The position numbers were made by a program, and so were the translations under genes. A stretch of DNA of 64,000 nucleotides from Luteolibacter sp. Y139 (lineage in GTDB: Bacteria; Verrucomicrobiota; Verrucomicrobiia; Verrucomicrobiales; Akkermansiaceae), in contig NZ_JBBUKT010000001.1 of the NCBI RefSeq assembly GCF_038066715.1, positions 124,001 through 188,000 on the forward strand, read 5' to 3'. Of the stretch, positions 25,418 to 34,400 are shown one piece after another; position 1 is the stretch's first letter; every line of letters begins with the position of its first letter. The notes beneath the pieces are model-generated. The model saw only the letters and a program-made list of their open reading frames with translations. It was not told where the DNA came from and made no database searches.

Positions 25418-26233
25418 ATGAAGCCCAGCCTCGCCCGGATCCGCAGCCACGTCCCGCAGGGACTGGCATTACCTTCCAGGTTTGACGACTTCGTTCGCGC
25501 GAAGCCCCCGGTTCCGATCCAGTGGGACAACCTCTACGACTACGACCTCAAACGATCCGCTCTTGAACAAGTCGTCCCGTTCCTCAGGTTAAGCGAAGAT
25601 TTTGGAATTGTCGCTCTCTGGTATCATTCGGAAGGACCAAAAGCCGCCGGGCCTGCGGTGATTCATATCGCCGGATACGGCAGACAGGAGGTCCTCGCGA
25701 CCGACTTCGACAACTTCCTGAAGGGAATCAATGTCCAGCGCTCCGGCGTGTTCGCTTTCGACTACGAAGAGGAACAGGTTTTTCGCGTCCCTGGAGTGAG
25801 CGGCAAGCCAAAGCGAACCGGTCTTCCTTCCCTGCAAAAGAAGTTCGAACGGTGGCACAAGCTTCATACATCGCTGCTTGAACCCGATCTCTCGCCAGAG
25901 GGTGAAGAACTGCGAAGGCGTATCTATCAAGTCGCCAAGAGGATCGTTCGCGATAAACAATCCAAGGTTTACTACCCATCCCCTCCGTGGGGCATAAACT
26001 TCCTTGTCGAACGTGCAGCCGGCAAACTTTCCATCAAATATTCCGATTACCTAGGATCATGGTATAAGTTACCCACCAAATACGGACTTGAAGCGGAAGC
26101 GAAAGCGCTGCTGAAGCTCGCCCTGAACAAAAGACGATCACGATACGAAATTTCTGTCGCTGACCACGGAACTGTCTCGATTGACGAGGGGCGCCAGCTG
26201 CTCCTCGAATCGCCGGGATCCGGGTCGGACTGA
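25418..26233 (+). CDS. Hypothetical cytoplasmic protein, possibly horizontally acquired
   Basis: 271 residues, not confidently recognised. It lacks a signal peptide and membrane segments. The N-terminal half has aromatic and acidic stretches (WDNLYDYDLKRSALEQVVPFLRLSEDFGIVA and ALWYHSEG) that vaguely recall SMI1/KNR4-type immunity proteins, but the match is weak. The C-terminal half is rich in Lys and Arg (KLALNKRRSRYEISV). Its base composition is visibly lower in GC than that of the neighbours (many AAA, TTT, ATT codons), a hint of later acquisition. No toxin partner is adjacent. It is followed by a 330-base gap holding a gene remnant. Confidence 0.55.
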   Translation: MKPSLARIRSHVPQGLALPSRFDDFVRAKPPVPIQWDNLYDYDLKRSALEQVVPFLRLSEDFGIVALWYHSEGPKAAGPAVIHIAGYGRQEVLATDFDNFLKGINVQRSGVFAFDYEEEQVFRVPGVSGKPKRTGLPSLQKKFERWHKLHTSLLEPDLSPEGEELRRRIYQVAKRIVRDKQSKVYYPSPPWGINFLVERAAGKLSIKYSDYLGSWYKLPTKYGLEAEAKALLKLALNKRRSRYEISVADHGTVSIDEGRQLLLESPGSGSD

Positions 26234-26275
26234 GAATGCACGCGAATTGCCGGACTGTGAGCACTACCACCTACG

Positions 26276-26416
26276 TCACGGTTCCACCACCACTCGGAAG
26301 AACACCTTGGCCGCGGATCCAACCGTCACCCCCTGCGTCATCGGCCCCGTGGCGAGGCAGTCGATGACAGCTGGCTGCGGCGTCCACGTCACGAGATCCG
26401 GCGGGGAACTGATCCG
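26276..26416 (-). pseudogene. C-terminal remnant of a secreted protein
   Basis: Forty-six codons are open between an in-frame TAG (26417-26419) and the TGA at 26276-26278, reading a typical C-terminus of secreted verrucomicrobial proteins: SSPPDLVTWTP, then ATGPMTQGVTV and a final KVFFRVVVEP. No start codon or upstream domain remains. The rest of the 26234-26567 space holds no gene that I can support. Confidence 0.45.
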
Positions 26417-26567
26417 CTAGCGCTTCCCGGCGACGCCGAGCCACCGGGTAGGACGCCAGCATGCCTCCACCCACCTAGGAGCCGGGGCAAACCGGCGTAG
26501 CTCTCGGAAATCCATGCCCGAAATGACGCTCGCGCGCCCCGACTCCCCCGCCCTACTCTGCCCCGGC

Positions 26568-27356
26568 ATGAAACTCGGCGTCATCGGCTGTGGAAAAATG
26601 GGCAGTGCCCTCGTGGAAGGAGCGATCCGCTCGGGAGCCGTCCCGGCGGCGAAGGTGAGCGGCTGCGATGCCTACCCGGAGGCCGCCAAGACCTTCGCCA
26701 CCACCACCGGAGCGACCTTCGCGGAATCCATTTCCGCCCTGAATGCCGACACTTACCTCCTCTGCACCAAGCCGAATCAGGCCGAAGCCGCGCTGGGCGC
26801 CATCCCGGCAGGCGAGGCGCTGGTGATTTCCGTGGCCGCCGGCCTCAGCACCGCTTGGCTGGAAGCGCGCGTGCCAGCTGGCGTGCGGGTGATCCGCTGC
26901 ATGCCGAATACCCCCGCGCTCGTCGGAAAAGGCGCCGCCGCCTATTGCCGGGGCAAGGCCGCCACCGCCGCAGACGCGGAAACGGCCAAGCTCCTGCTCG
27001 GCTCGGTCGGATTAGCCGTCGAGCTGCCGGAATCCCTGATGGACGCCGTCACCGGCCTCTCCGGCAGCGGCCCGGCTTTCGTCTACGTGATGATCGAGGC
27101 CATGGCGGACGGCGGCGTGCGCGCCGGCCTGCCACGGGCGGAGGCCATCAAGCTCGCCGCCCAGACCGTGTTAGGTGCCGCCGCCATGGTGCTGGAAACC
27201 GGCATCCACCCCGGCGCGCTCAAGGATCAGGTCACCTCCCCCGGCGGCACCACCATCGCCGGGATCGCCGAACTGGAGAAACACGGCATGCGCTCTGCCT
27301 TCATCGAGGCGGTGACCACCGCCGCCCGCCGCTCTGCCGAACTCGGCGGCTCCTGA
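26568..27356 (+). CDS. proC: Pyrroline-5-carboxylate reductase
   Basis: 262 residues from the ATG at 26568 (MKLGVIGCGKMGSALVEGAI); an in-frame ATG at 26514 adds 18 unconserved residues. The NAD(P)-binding GCGKMGSA motif is at 6-13, CTKPNQAEAAL and VISVAAGLSTAWLE follow, then the P5CR signature VIRCMPNTPALVGKGAAAY and the C-terminal GLSGSGPAFVYVMIEAMADGGV with LKDQVTSPGGTTIAGI. It catalyses the last step of proline synthesis, reducing pyrroline-5-carboxylate. The length is standard. It is followed 55 bases later by the BamD-like lipoprotein and may share its transcript. Confidence 0.95.
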   Translation: MKLGVIGCGKMGSALVEGAIRSGAVPAAKVSGCDAYPEAAKTFATTTGATFAESISALNADTYLLCTKPNQAEAALGAIPAGEALVISVAAGLSTAWLEARVPAGVRVIRCMPNTPALVGKGAAAYCRGKAATAADAETAKLLLGSVGLAVELPESLMDAVTGLSGSGPAFVYVMIEAMADGGVRAGLPRAEAIKLAAQTVLGAAAMVLETGIHPGALKDQVTSPGGTTIAGIAELEKHGMRSAFIEAVTTAARRSAELGGS

Positions 27357-27411
27357 ACGCCGCGTGAATTTCGCTTTCCGCCCCGTCCCCCGACTTCCTA
27401 GTTTCCCTGCC

Positions 27412-28347
27412 ATGCGAATCTCTCGCCTCGCTTTGCCCGCTCTCGCCGTCCTGCTCGCCTCCTGCGGCGACGATGCCGATCTCCCGCCGCTCGTCGGCAG
27501 CACCTCCGCCAACAACGACCGCGCGGGGGCTCTCTACAGCCAGGCCCAGTCTGCGGAAAGCGCCGGCAAGCGCGACAAGGCGATCAAGCTCTACGACGAG
27601 CTCGCCGATACCATGCCGATCGCCCAAAAGGCCCCGGAAGCACGTTTCCGCCAGGCCGAGCTGTTGGAGCAAAACGGCAAGATCCGTGAATCCTTCGACG
27701 CCTATCAGGATTTCATCAGCCGCTACAATTCGAGCAATCTCTACGAAAAGGCGCTGAACCGTCAGGCCGCCATGGCCCAGTCCGCCGCGGATGGCCAGGT
27801 GAAGACCAGCTTCCTCGGCCTCAAGTCCGGCATCTCCCCCGACAAGATCACCGAGATGCTCGCCAAGGTCCGCCAGAATGCCCCGCGCTCGCCGCAGGCA
27901 TCGAAGGCTCAGTACACCATTGGCCAGGTCTGGGAAAGCCAGGGCGGCTCCAGCGGCCCGACCAAGGCGATCGCAGCCTATCGCGAGGTGGTCATCGATT
28001 TCCCGGACAGCAAGGAAGCTCCGGAAGCACAGTTCCGCATCGGTAAGGTGCTGATGGAAGAAGCCCGCCACGGCAATCAGGACCAGGCGAATCTGGAGCG
28101 CGCTCGCGAGGCCTTCCAAGACTACCTCCGCCAGTATCCCGGCCACTCGAAGAATGGTGAAGCCCGCCAGCTCATGTCGAACCTCGGCGGACAGGACGTC
28201 CAGCAATCCTTCAACGTCGCCCAGTTTTACGAACGCAAGGGAGATACCGGCTCGGCCCGCTTCTACTACGAGGAAGTCGTCAGCAAGACCAAGTCCGGCG
28301 ATCTTCACGACAAGGCGAAGGCCCGTCTGGCCGCGCTCGGAAACTAA
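27412..28347 (+). CDS. BamD/YfiO-like outer-membrane assembly lipoprotein
   Basis: 311 residues from the ATG at 27412 (MRISRLALPALAVLLASCGD). The lipobox is LLASC, giving lipidation at Cys19. The mature part consists of TPR-like helices with the family pattern of paired alpha repeats: ALYSQAQSAESAGKRDKAIK, KLYDELADTMP, PEARFRQAELLEQNGKI, AIAAYREVVIDFPDS, PEAQFRIGKVLMEEA and AREAFQDYLRQYPGH. This fits BamD, the scaffold lipoprotein that helps fold outer-membrane beta-barrels, or a related tol-pal YbgF-like protein. The LptE-like gene 20 bases downstream makes an outer-membrane biogenesis role likely. No symbol is given because BamD and other TPR lipoproteins cannot be separated by eye. Confidence 0.78.
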   Translation: MRISRLALPALAVLLASCGDDADLPPLVGSTSANNDRAGALYSQAQSAESAGKRDKAIKLYDELADTMPIAQKAPEARFRQAELLEQNGKIRESFDAYQDFISRYNSSNLYEKALNRQAAMAQSAADGQVKTSFLGLKSGISPDKITEMLAKVRQNAPRSPQASKAQYTIGQVWESQGGSSGPTKAIAAYREVVIDFPDSKEAPEAQFRIGKVLMEEARHGNQDQANLERAREAFQDYLRQYPGHSKNGEARQLMSNLGGQDVQQSFNVAQFYERKGDTGSARFYYEEVVSKTKSGDLHDKAKARLAALGN

Positions 28348-28367
28348 CACCCGCTGCCTGCCCCGCC

Positions 28368-28871
28368 ATGCGCTCGCTCCTGCTTCTCTCCGCCCTCGCT
28401 TTCACATCCTGCGCCGGCTATCAGCTCGGTGGAGCGAAGCCGGCAATCCTCCGCGACATCCACAACGTCAACGTGCCGATGTTCCACAATGACACGCTGC
28501 ACCCGCGCGCCGAAGCGCTGGCCACCAGCGCCGCCACGGAGGCCATCGTGCTCGACGGAACCTATCGCATCACTTCCTTCGAGAAGGCGGACGCCGTACT
28601 GGAAGGCACGGTCCACGAAATCCAGTACACGCCGCTGCGCAGCACCCGCCTCGATACCCTGCGCCCGGAAGAACTCCAGAACACGGTGATCCTGAACTGG
28701 AAACTGACCGACCCCCGCGACCGCACGAAGGTGCTCGCCTCCGGCAGCTCCACCGGCACCAGCCGCTTCTTCGTCGACTCGAATCTCCAGACCTCGCGCA
28801 CCAACGCCCTCCCGGACGCACTCGAGCGCGCCAGCGAAGCGATGATCTCGCGCCTGTCGAACGGCTTCTAA
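28368..28871 (+). CDS. LptE-family LPS-assembly lipoprotein
   Basis: 167 residues. The lipobox is in LALSALAFTSC-like context (MRSLLLLSALAFTSCAGYQLGG), lipidated Cys15, followed by GYQLGG, the start of the LptE family. The pattern continues with VNVPMFHNDTLHPRAEA, a conserved N-T-P-like stretch, and VLEGTVHEIQYTP with the central beta strands (LNWKLTDPRDRTKVLA). LptE plugs the LptD barrel in lipopolysaccharide insertion. It lies 20 bases after the BamD-like gene, consistent with one transcript of envelope-assembly lipoproteins. Distant LptE members are poorly conserved, so the call rests on lipobox, size and pattern. Confidence 0.75.
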   Translation: MRSLLLLSALAFTSCAGYQLGGAKPAILRDIHNVNVPMFHNDTLHPRAEALATSAATEAIVLDGTYRITSFEKADAVLEGTVHEIQYTPLRSTRLDTLRPEELQNTVILNWKLTDPRDRTKVLASGSSTGTSRFFVDSNLQTSRTNALPDALERASEAMISRLSNGF

Positions 28872-28914
28872 GCCTTCTGTAGCGGCGGCCATCCACCACC
28901 GCTCCATCCACTCA

Positions 28915-29592
28915 ATGTCCTCCGGCCGCTTCGTCCTCGTCCCCACGCCCATCGGCAACATGGGTGACATCACGCTGCGGGCGATCGAGGTGCTGAAGGA
29001 GGCGAACCGCATCGCCTGCGAAGACACGCGCCACTCCGCGCCGCTGCTTTCAAAGCTCGGCATCACCGGCAAGCCGCTGGTGTCACTGCACGATCACAAC
29101 GAAGTACGACGTCTACCAGAGTTGCTCGATGCCGTGCGCGGTGGAGAAACAGTCGCCATCGTGACGGACGCCGGCATGCCCGCCGTCTCCGACCCCGGCT
29201 ACCGCGTGGTGCAGGCATGCATCGAACAAGGCATCCCTTTCGAAGTGCTGCCCGGCCCCTCGGCCGTGCTCACCGCCCTCGTCGGCTCCGGCTTCCCGGT
29301 CCACGCCTTCCGCTTCCTCGGCTTCCTCCCCATCAAAAAGGGCAAGCGCTTGTCCGTGCTGGAAGAGTCACTCGTCACCGAAGGCACCAGCATCTTTTTC
29401 GAGTCCCCTCACCGCCTGCTCTCAACGCTGGAGCTATTGTCGGAAAAACTTCCGGAGGCACCCTGCTGCGTGGCGCGCGAGCTGACGAAGAAGTTCGAAA
29501 CCTATCACCGCGGCACCGCCGCCGAGTTGTTCGCGCACTTCCAAGTCCACCCGCCCAAAGGCGAGATCGTGTTCCTCGTGAAAGGCCAGTAG
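28915..29592 (+). CDS. rsmI: 16S rRNA (cytidine1402-2'-O)-methyltransferase
   Basis: 225 residues. The family signature is FVLVPTPIGNMGDITLRA at the N-terminus, then ACEDTRHSAPLLSKLGI, LHDHNEVRRLPELLD, VTDAGMPAVSDPGYRV and EVLPGPSAVLTALVGSGF. It belongs to the tetrapyrrole-methylase fold. Together with RsmH it modifies C1402 in the decoding centre. It is somewhat shorter than the E. coli protein because the C-terminal extension ends at GEIVFLVKG, which is common. It follows the LptE-like gene by 43 bases. The palindrome cluster at 29608-29760 begins right after it. Confidence 0.93.
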   Translation: MSSGRFVLVPTPIGNMGDITLRAIEVLKEANRIACEDTRHSAPLLSKLGITGKPLVSLHDHNEVRRLPELLDAVRGGETVAIVTDAGMPAVSDPGYRVVQACIEQGIPFEVLPGPSAVLTALVGSGFPVHAFRFLGFLPIKKGKRLSVLEESLVTEGTSIFFESPHRLLSTLELLSEKLPEAPCCVARELTKKFETYHRGTAAELFAHFQVHPPKGEIVFLVKGQ

Positions 29593-29607
29593 TGCCCCCA
29601 TCGTGGT

Positions 29608-29760
29608 CCGCACACTCCGTGTGCGGTAGAAGCAGTTCTCGGAGATCCCTAGCTTCGTAGCGGAATGGCTGCGCCATTCCGGCTTCTCGCGCTCCGCAAC
29701 GAATCGCTACTTGCGGATCGCCCTGCAAGCCGCCCCAGCCGGAACAACGGAGTTGTTCCG
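29608..29760. repeat. Cluster of three palindromes with three-base loops
   Basis: CCGCACAC-TCC-GTGTGCGG (29608-29626), CGGAATGGC-TGC-GCCATTCCG (29661-29681) and CGGAACAAC-GGA-GTTGTTCCG (29740-29760). Each is a perfect stem of eight or nine pairs with a three-base loop; the last two also share GTAGCGGAA-like flanks, one in inverted orientation. There is no coding sequence in this space between rsmI and the DUF2288-like gene. Confidence 0.7.
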
Positions 29761-29775
29761 CTACGGAAGCGCCCC

Positions 29776-30126
29776 CTAAACCACCGGCCGACACAGCACG
29801 AACGGCGACACCACCAGCGCCTCAAACTCCGGTGCCTCCTTCTCCCACTGCGCCGCATGGACCTCGCCCATCTTCACGAGGTCTCCAGCCTTCAACCACG
29901 CCTCCACCTTCGCCGACTGGTTATGCGAAATCGCCGCACCCACCTCGGTCAGCTCCAGGGTAGGGTCCACGAAATACAGCACCCCGTTCTCACAATGCGG
30001 ACGAAGGTAGCTCCAGGCCACCACGCCCGTGTAACCGGAAAGCTTCTCTTCCGTGCTGCTTTCGTCCTCTCCAAGCAGGACGTATTTCATGGAGTCATCC
30101 GACCCGAAGTGCTCCGGCGCGATCAT
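29776..30126 (-). CDS. DUF2288-like protein
   Basis: 116 residues from the ATG at 30126; a start at 30090 (MKYVLLGEDESSTEEKLSG) is also possible. The core VVAWSYLRPHCENGVLYFVDPTLEL, followed by VGAAISHNQSAKVEAWLKAGDLVKM and EVHAAQWEKEAPEFEALVVSPFVL, matches the DUF2288 pattern: a central WxxL, hydrophobic VDxxLxLxEVA, VxxWLxxG, W, and PFVL near the end. Function is unknown; it is a small cytoplasmic protein. It is on the minus strand downstream of a similar-sized hypothetical gene. Confidence 0.65.
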   Translation of the reverse strand: MIAPEHFGSDDSMKYVLLGEDESSTEEKLSGYTGVVAWSYLRPHCENGVLYFVDPTLELTEVGAAISHNQSAKVEAWLKAGDLVKMGEVHAAQWEKEAPEFEALVVSPFVLCRPVV

Positions 30127-30148
30127 CGTGCGCCGAGCCTAGGCAGGT

Positions 30149-30484
30149 TCACTGAGGCACGGAAAAGTCGAAATTCCGGACCGCCTTGCCACTGACACAG
30201 AGGTGGTCCGACTTCCACTCGATGGCGACCACCGTCACCTGATAAAACCGGTCGTCGCCGGAGGAAAGCTGACCGGTCACCCCAGTCGAAAGCGGTCCGT
30301 TCGAAGTGCAAAAGCGGATCGGCGCTGACTCCGTGGTGTAGCTGACCGAGCCGGATTTCACGCTGCCATCGGGCAAGTGGACAAATGAGGGCCGGCTCTC
30401 GCGACGCCGCTCCCAATCTCCGAAGCGGAGATCCCATGCGGAAAAGAGGTTGCCGTCCGGCAATGCGAAGGCTTCGCGGTCCAT
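30149..30484 (-). CDS. Hypothetical small protein
   Basis: 111 residues, not recognised. The composition is ordinary for a soluble protein, with Trp-rich MDREAFALPDGNLFSAWDLR at the start and beta-like patterns around FVHLPDGSVKSGSVSYTTES. There is no signal peptide or metal motif. It begins near the mutM upstream region and runs away from it, so the two are divergent. Its stop lies 22 bases before the DUF2288-like start, so those two may be co-transcribed. Reading-frame quality is fair; it could be a spurious ORF. Confidence 0.5.
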   Translation of the reverse strand: MDREAFALPDGNLFSAWDLRFGDWERRRESRPSFVHLPDGSVKSGSVSYTTESAPIRFCTSNGPLSTGVTGQLSSGDDRFYQVTVVAIEWKSDHLCVSGKAVRNFDFSVPQ

Positions 30485-30578
30485 GAGCGTGATACGTTGG
30501 GGAACCCGCGCCAGATTTCAAGGCAGCAGAACGACTTTTGCCGTGGACGCACCGCTTCCCCGGCTAAAATGGGGCCGC

Positions 30579-31397
30579 ATGCCAGAGCTGCCCGAAGTCG
30601 AAACCACCCGCCGCGGGGTCGAACCCCATCTTGTCGGACGACGCGTGACAGAGGTCATCGTCCGCCACCGCGGGCTGCGGCAACCGGTCTCGGAATCACT
30701 CGATTCCATCGTTGGCGACCGTTTCACCGCCATCCGCCGGCGGGCGAAATACCTGATTCTGGACGTGAAACGCGGCGGCTCCCTGCTGATCCACCTCGGC
30801 ATGTCCGGCAGCCTGCGGTTCTCCGATCCATCAGCGGATTTCAAGAAACACGACCACGTCGCGCTGACCCTCGACTCCGGAAAACAGCTTCGTTTTCACG
30901 ATCCCCGACGCTTCGGCATCTACCTGCACTTGCCCGAAGGCGATCCCCTGGAACATCCCCTCCTCCGCGGCTTGGGACCGGAACCTCTCGACGACGACTT
31001 CACCACCGCCCATCTCGCGAAGGCCTGCGCCAGCCGGAATGTTGCGATCAAGCTCGCCATCATGGACCCGAAGGTCGTGGTCGGCGTCGGCAACATCTAC
31101 GCCAGCGAAGCCCTCTTCCGCGCCGGGATCCTTCCAGCCACACCCGCCTCCCGCGTAACCAAGCCGCGCCTTACGAAGCTGGTGAACGCCATCCGCAAGG
31201 TCCTCGCCGAATCCATCGAACAAGGCGGCACCACCCTCCGCGATTTCCTGAACTCCGACGGCGAGCCCGGCTACTTCAGCCAGTCGCTCTTCGTCTACGA
31301 ACGGAAAGGTGAACCGTGCCGCGTGTGCAGCACGCCAATCCAACACGCCGTCATGGGCCAGCGCTCCACCTACTGGTGCCCGAAGTGCCAGCGTTGA
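30579..31397 (+). CDS. mutM: Formamidopyrimidine-DNA glycosylase
   Basis: 272 residues starting at the ATG at 30579. The N-terminus PELPEVETT supplies the catalytic Pro and Glu after Met removal; a start further upstream would bury it and is excluded. Other features: LLIHLGMSGSLRF, catalytic Lys region in FHDPRRFG, the helix-two-turn-helix in VVGVGNIYASEALFRAGI, and a C-terminal zinc finger CxxC...CxxC (CRVCSTPIQ and CPKC) ending at QR. It removes oxidised purines such as 8-oxoguanine and nicks the DNA by beta,delta elimination. It stands alone, convergent with the CAP-domain protein gene. Confidence 0.96.
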   Translation: MPELPEVETTRRGVEPHLVGRRVTEVIVRHRGLRQPVSESLDSIVGDRFTAIRRRAKYLILDVKRGGSLLIHLGMSGSLRFSDPSADFKKHDHVALTLDSGKQLRFHDPRRFGIYLHLPEGDPLEHPLLRGLGPEPLDDDFTTAHLAKACASRNVAIKLAIMDPKVVVGVGNIYASEALFRAGILPATPASRVTKPRLTKLVNAIRKVLAESIEQGGTTLRDFLNSDGEPGYFSQSLFVYERKGEPCRVCSTPIQHAVMGQRSTYWCPKCQR

Positions 31398-31409
31398 GCG
31401 GGTTTCATC

Positions 31410-34400
31410 TCACTTCTGCAGCACCACCCAGCGCATCACACGCGACGGACCGCCAATCGGAGCGGAAGCAATGATCTTGCCGCCTTCGATGCGCACATCC
31501 ACGCCCTCGCTGGACCACGTGGTTAGATCATCGGACCACTCGGCATTGTAGTTCACGTCCGCGCGCTCGGTGGGCAGGTCGCGGGAGATTTCCATCCGCT
31601 CGACTGTGATCGCGATCGAGTCGGCAGCCACCGAGGGCCGAGTGGGATCCGTGGAGAAGGCATACTCGATTCCATCGACCATCCCGTCACCATCGCTATC
31701 CGCATCGAATGCCAGCGATTGCGAAGGATACTCGTAGGCCTGATAGGCAGCGAAGCCAGTGAGCGACGCGGACAAGGCCGAGGGCGTGACCAGCAATGCC
31801 GGGCCCCAGGCACCAGCCGTCGCGCCATACATCGGACGCAGGCGAATCTGGACCGTCTGTCCAACGACCAGCGGACGACCGGCAATGACCTCGTTCAGGG
31901 TGACGGTGGTGGCACCGGCCGCAATCGTCGTCTCCTTCGACCACAGCACTGGAGAGGGATTCGTCACGGTGATATCATCTACCCACACACCGGATTTGCT
32001 GGCGTTCCACTTGAGGTTGTTGCCGCCGGCGTTGCGAAGCGCGAAGCGGAATTTCACCGCCGTGCCCGCCCACGCGGACAGCGACACGCTCTGCCGCGTC
32101 ATCGCTTTGTCGGCCTTCTTGGTGCCCGGCAAATTCCAGATCGAGGTCCAAGTATTACCACCGTCGGTCGAGAGCTCGACGTGCAAGCGATTCGTCACTG
32201 CCATCGGCCCGCGACGAGTCCAAAATTCCAAGGCACTGGTGGCGCTGGGGGTAGCATCGCGCTCCACCATGAAGAAATCTTCGGGATCGGTCAGCGTGGC
32301 GAGACCGAGCCGGAACGAACGGGCGCCGCTCTTCCGGAAGCCAGTGAGGGTGCTGAGCACCGTATACGCGGGCGAAGTCTGCGCGATAATCTGCGGCGGC
32401 GGTGCGGTCTCCGCGCCCTCCGTCCACGCACCCGCACCCGGGGCCGAGACTTCGAAGCGATAGGAAGTCGCCGCTGGATCGCCGAGGAAATTGTAGTTGG
32501 CACCGCTCACCGGCGGCGTCGTGCTGCCACTGAGTTCAAACTGGCCGCGTGGCGTGACGACCTTTGCCGCACCCCACGGGAAAGCCTTTCCACCGAGGTA
32601 GGCACGGGCACGCAGCCACCACGTCCCGGAGCCGATCGAGGTCCCGGCGGTGGTGGAATTGAAGGCGAACGAAGTAAGGCCCGAAGCCTTCACCGTGCCC
32701 CACGGCTCCAACCAATCGCCAGCGCTCACGCCAATGTCATCGATGAAGATTCCCGTCGCTGCCGTCGGGTAATCTTCATGCGCATAGAGGGACGAAGTCG
32801 GATCCGAAAGGTAGAAACGGAAGCGCACGCGCAACGGCGAGCCCGCCGAAGGCAGCGGCAGCGATGAAGCCTGGAACGCCGCGTCCGAGGTGCCGCCGCC
32901 ACCGGAAATCGTGGTGAGATTGGACCACGTGAGGCCGCCATCAACGGAGCTCTCGACGGCGAGCTTCGTCGCCGGAGTCATCAACCCGCGGCGATACTGG
33001 AAGGTCAGCGCGCTGCCCGTGCCCGGCACGATCTCGCGATCGAGCTCGAAGGACTGCTGCGGCACGCCATTGATCATCGGATCGTAGCGCGTGGGAAAGG
33101 TGAGATGGAATGCCTTCGTCCCGCTCTTCGCAAAGCCTGCTACCGCAGCGAGAAAGGGATACGTCGAGCTGGCCTTCGCGATGACCTTCGGAGCCGGGCT
33201 GTCTTCCGCGCCTTCGACCCAAGTCGCTGCCTTGCGCTGGAACATGCCGGCTTCGACCTGCTCCACGCCTTCCAGGCCACTGACCTGATAGGTCGATCCC
33301 GCTGCGAGTGGCGAACTCTGCCCGGTGACCACTCCGCTTTGGTTCAAGCGCTGCGGATCGAACAACGTGACATCATAGCTGTGCACCGTCGGCACATTCT
33401 CACCCTGGATTCCTGAAACCGTGACGTGGAAGGTGGTATCGCCGGTGACCGAGAAGATCGCCGCCGAGGCCGGCACTTGCCACACGATCGAATTGTCGCC
33501 GAAGCCACTCCGGCGCGAGACCACGCTCACCGGCAGCACGTTCAGCGCCGCGTCGCGCAGCGTCACGGTCGCGGCGGAGAAGTCGGCCTTGTGATAGGAC
33601 AGCGACCAGTAGGGAGAATTGTGCTCCACCGGGAAATACCCGGCTGCGGGATAGGAGTGGAAGAGAGGATCGATGTTGAAATTCGCATCGGCCGCCCGGG
33701 GCACCACATACATCGCATTCGAGGGCGGCCGCACGCTGTTCCCGCTGAAAAGTCCCGGCGTATCACCGGACGCGAAATCCGTGGACCAGTGGCACAGGAG
33801 CCAGCGGCGGTGGCCGACATCGATGTTCCAATTCGAGATGCCGACCACGTTTTCCTGCACATACGCATCGACCGCCCCGGGGCCGAAGAAACCGAGCGCC
33901 AGGTTGCCGTTCTTGTTGGCGTTCCATGCGGCAGTCGTCCAGGCGGTGTTGCTCTGCGGCGGATTGTGATTGAGGCCGCCGCTGTTCGGATAGGTCCGCG
34001 CGATCATCAGCGCCGAGCGCTGGGCCGCCGCCGCCTTCGTCGTGGAAGGATCAGGCTTATAGGTGTCCGCTTCCTGAATATTGACCGTGAACCCGGTATT
34101 CACGCGCACATCGGCAGGGACGCCGCAGAGCGCGCGGAAGTAATTCAGGCGCCGTTCGACATCGCCGGCAAAAGCCGCCGAGGTCGTTCCTTCTGCGCCC
34201 GCAGCAGTGGACGTGTAGTTGCCGGTCCAGTTGATCCGGTCGCGATAGCCTTCCGACGCCTGAAAGACGGACTGGTAGAAGGCGACGACGTTATTGCGGT
34301 TCGAGGTATCGACCTCAAAGCCACGCGTCGGGACCGGATCCGCCAGGGCACTCGCGGCCAGGCAGCTCGCGAACACGACGGAAACCGGCCAGATAAATCT

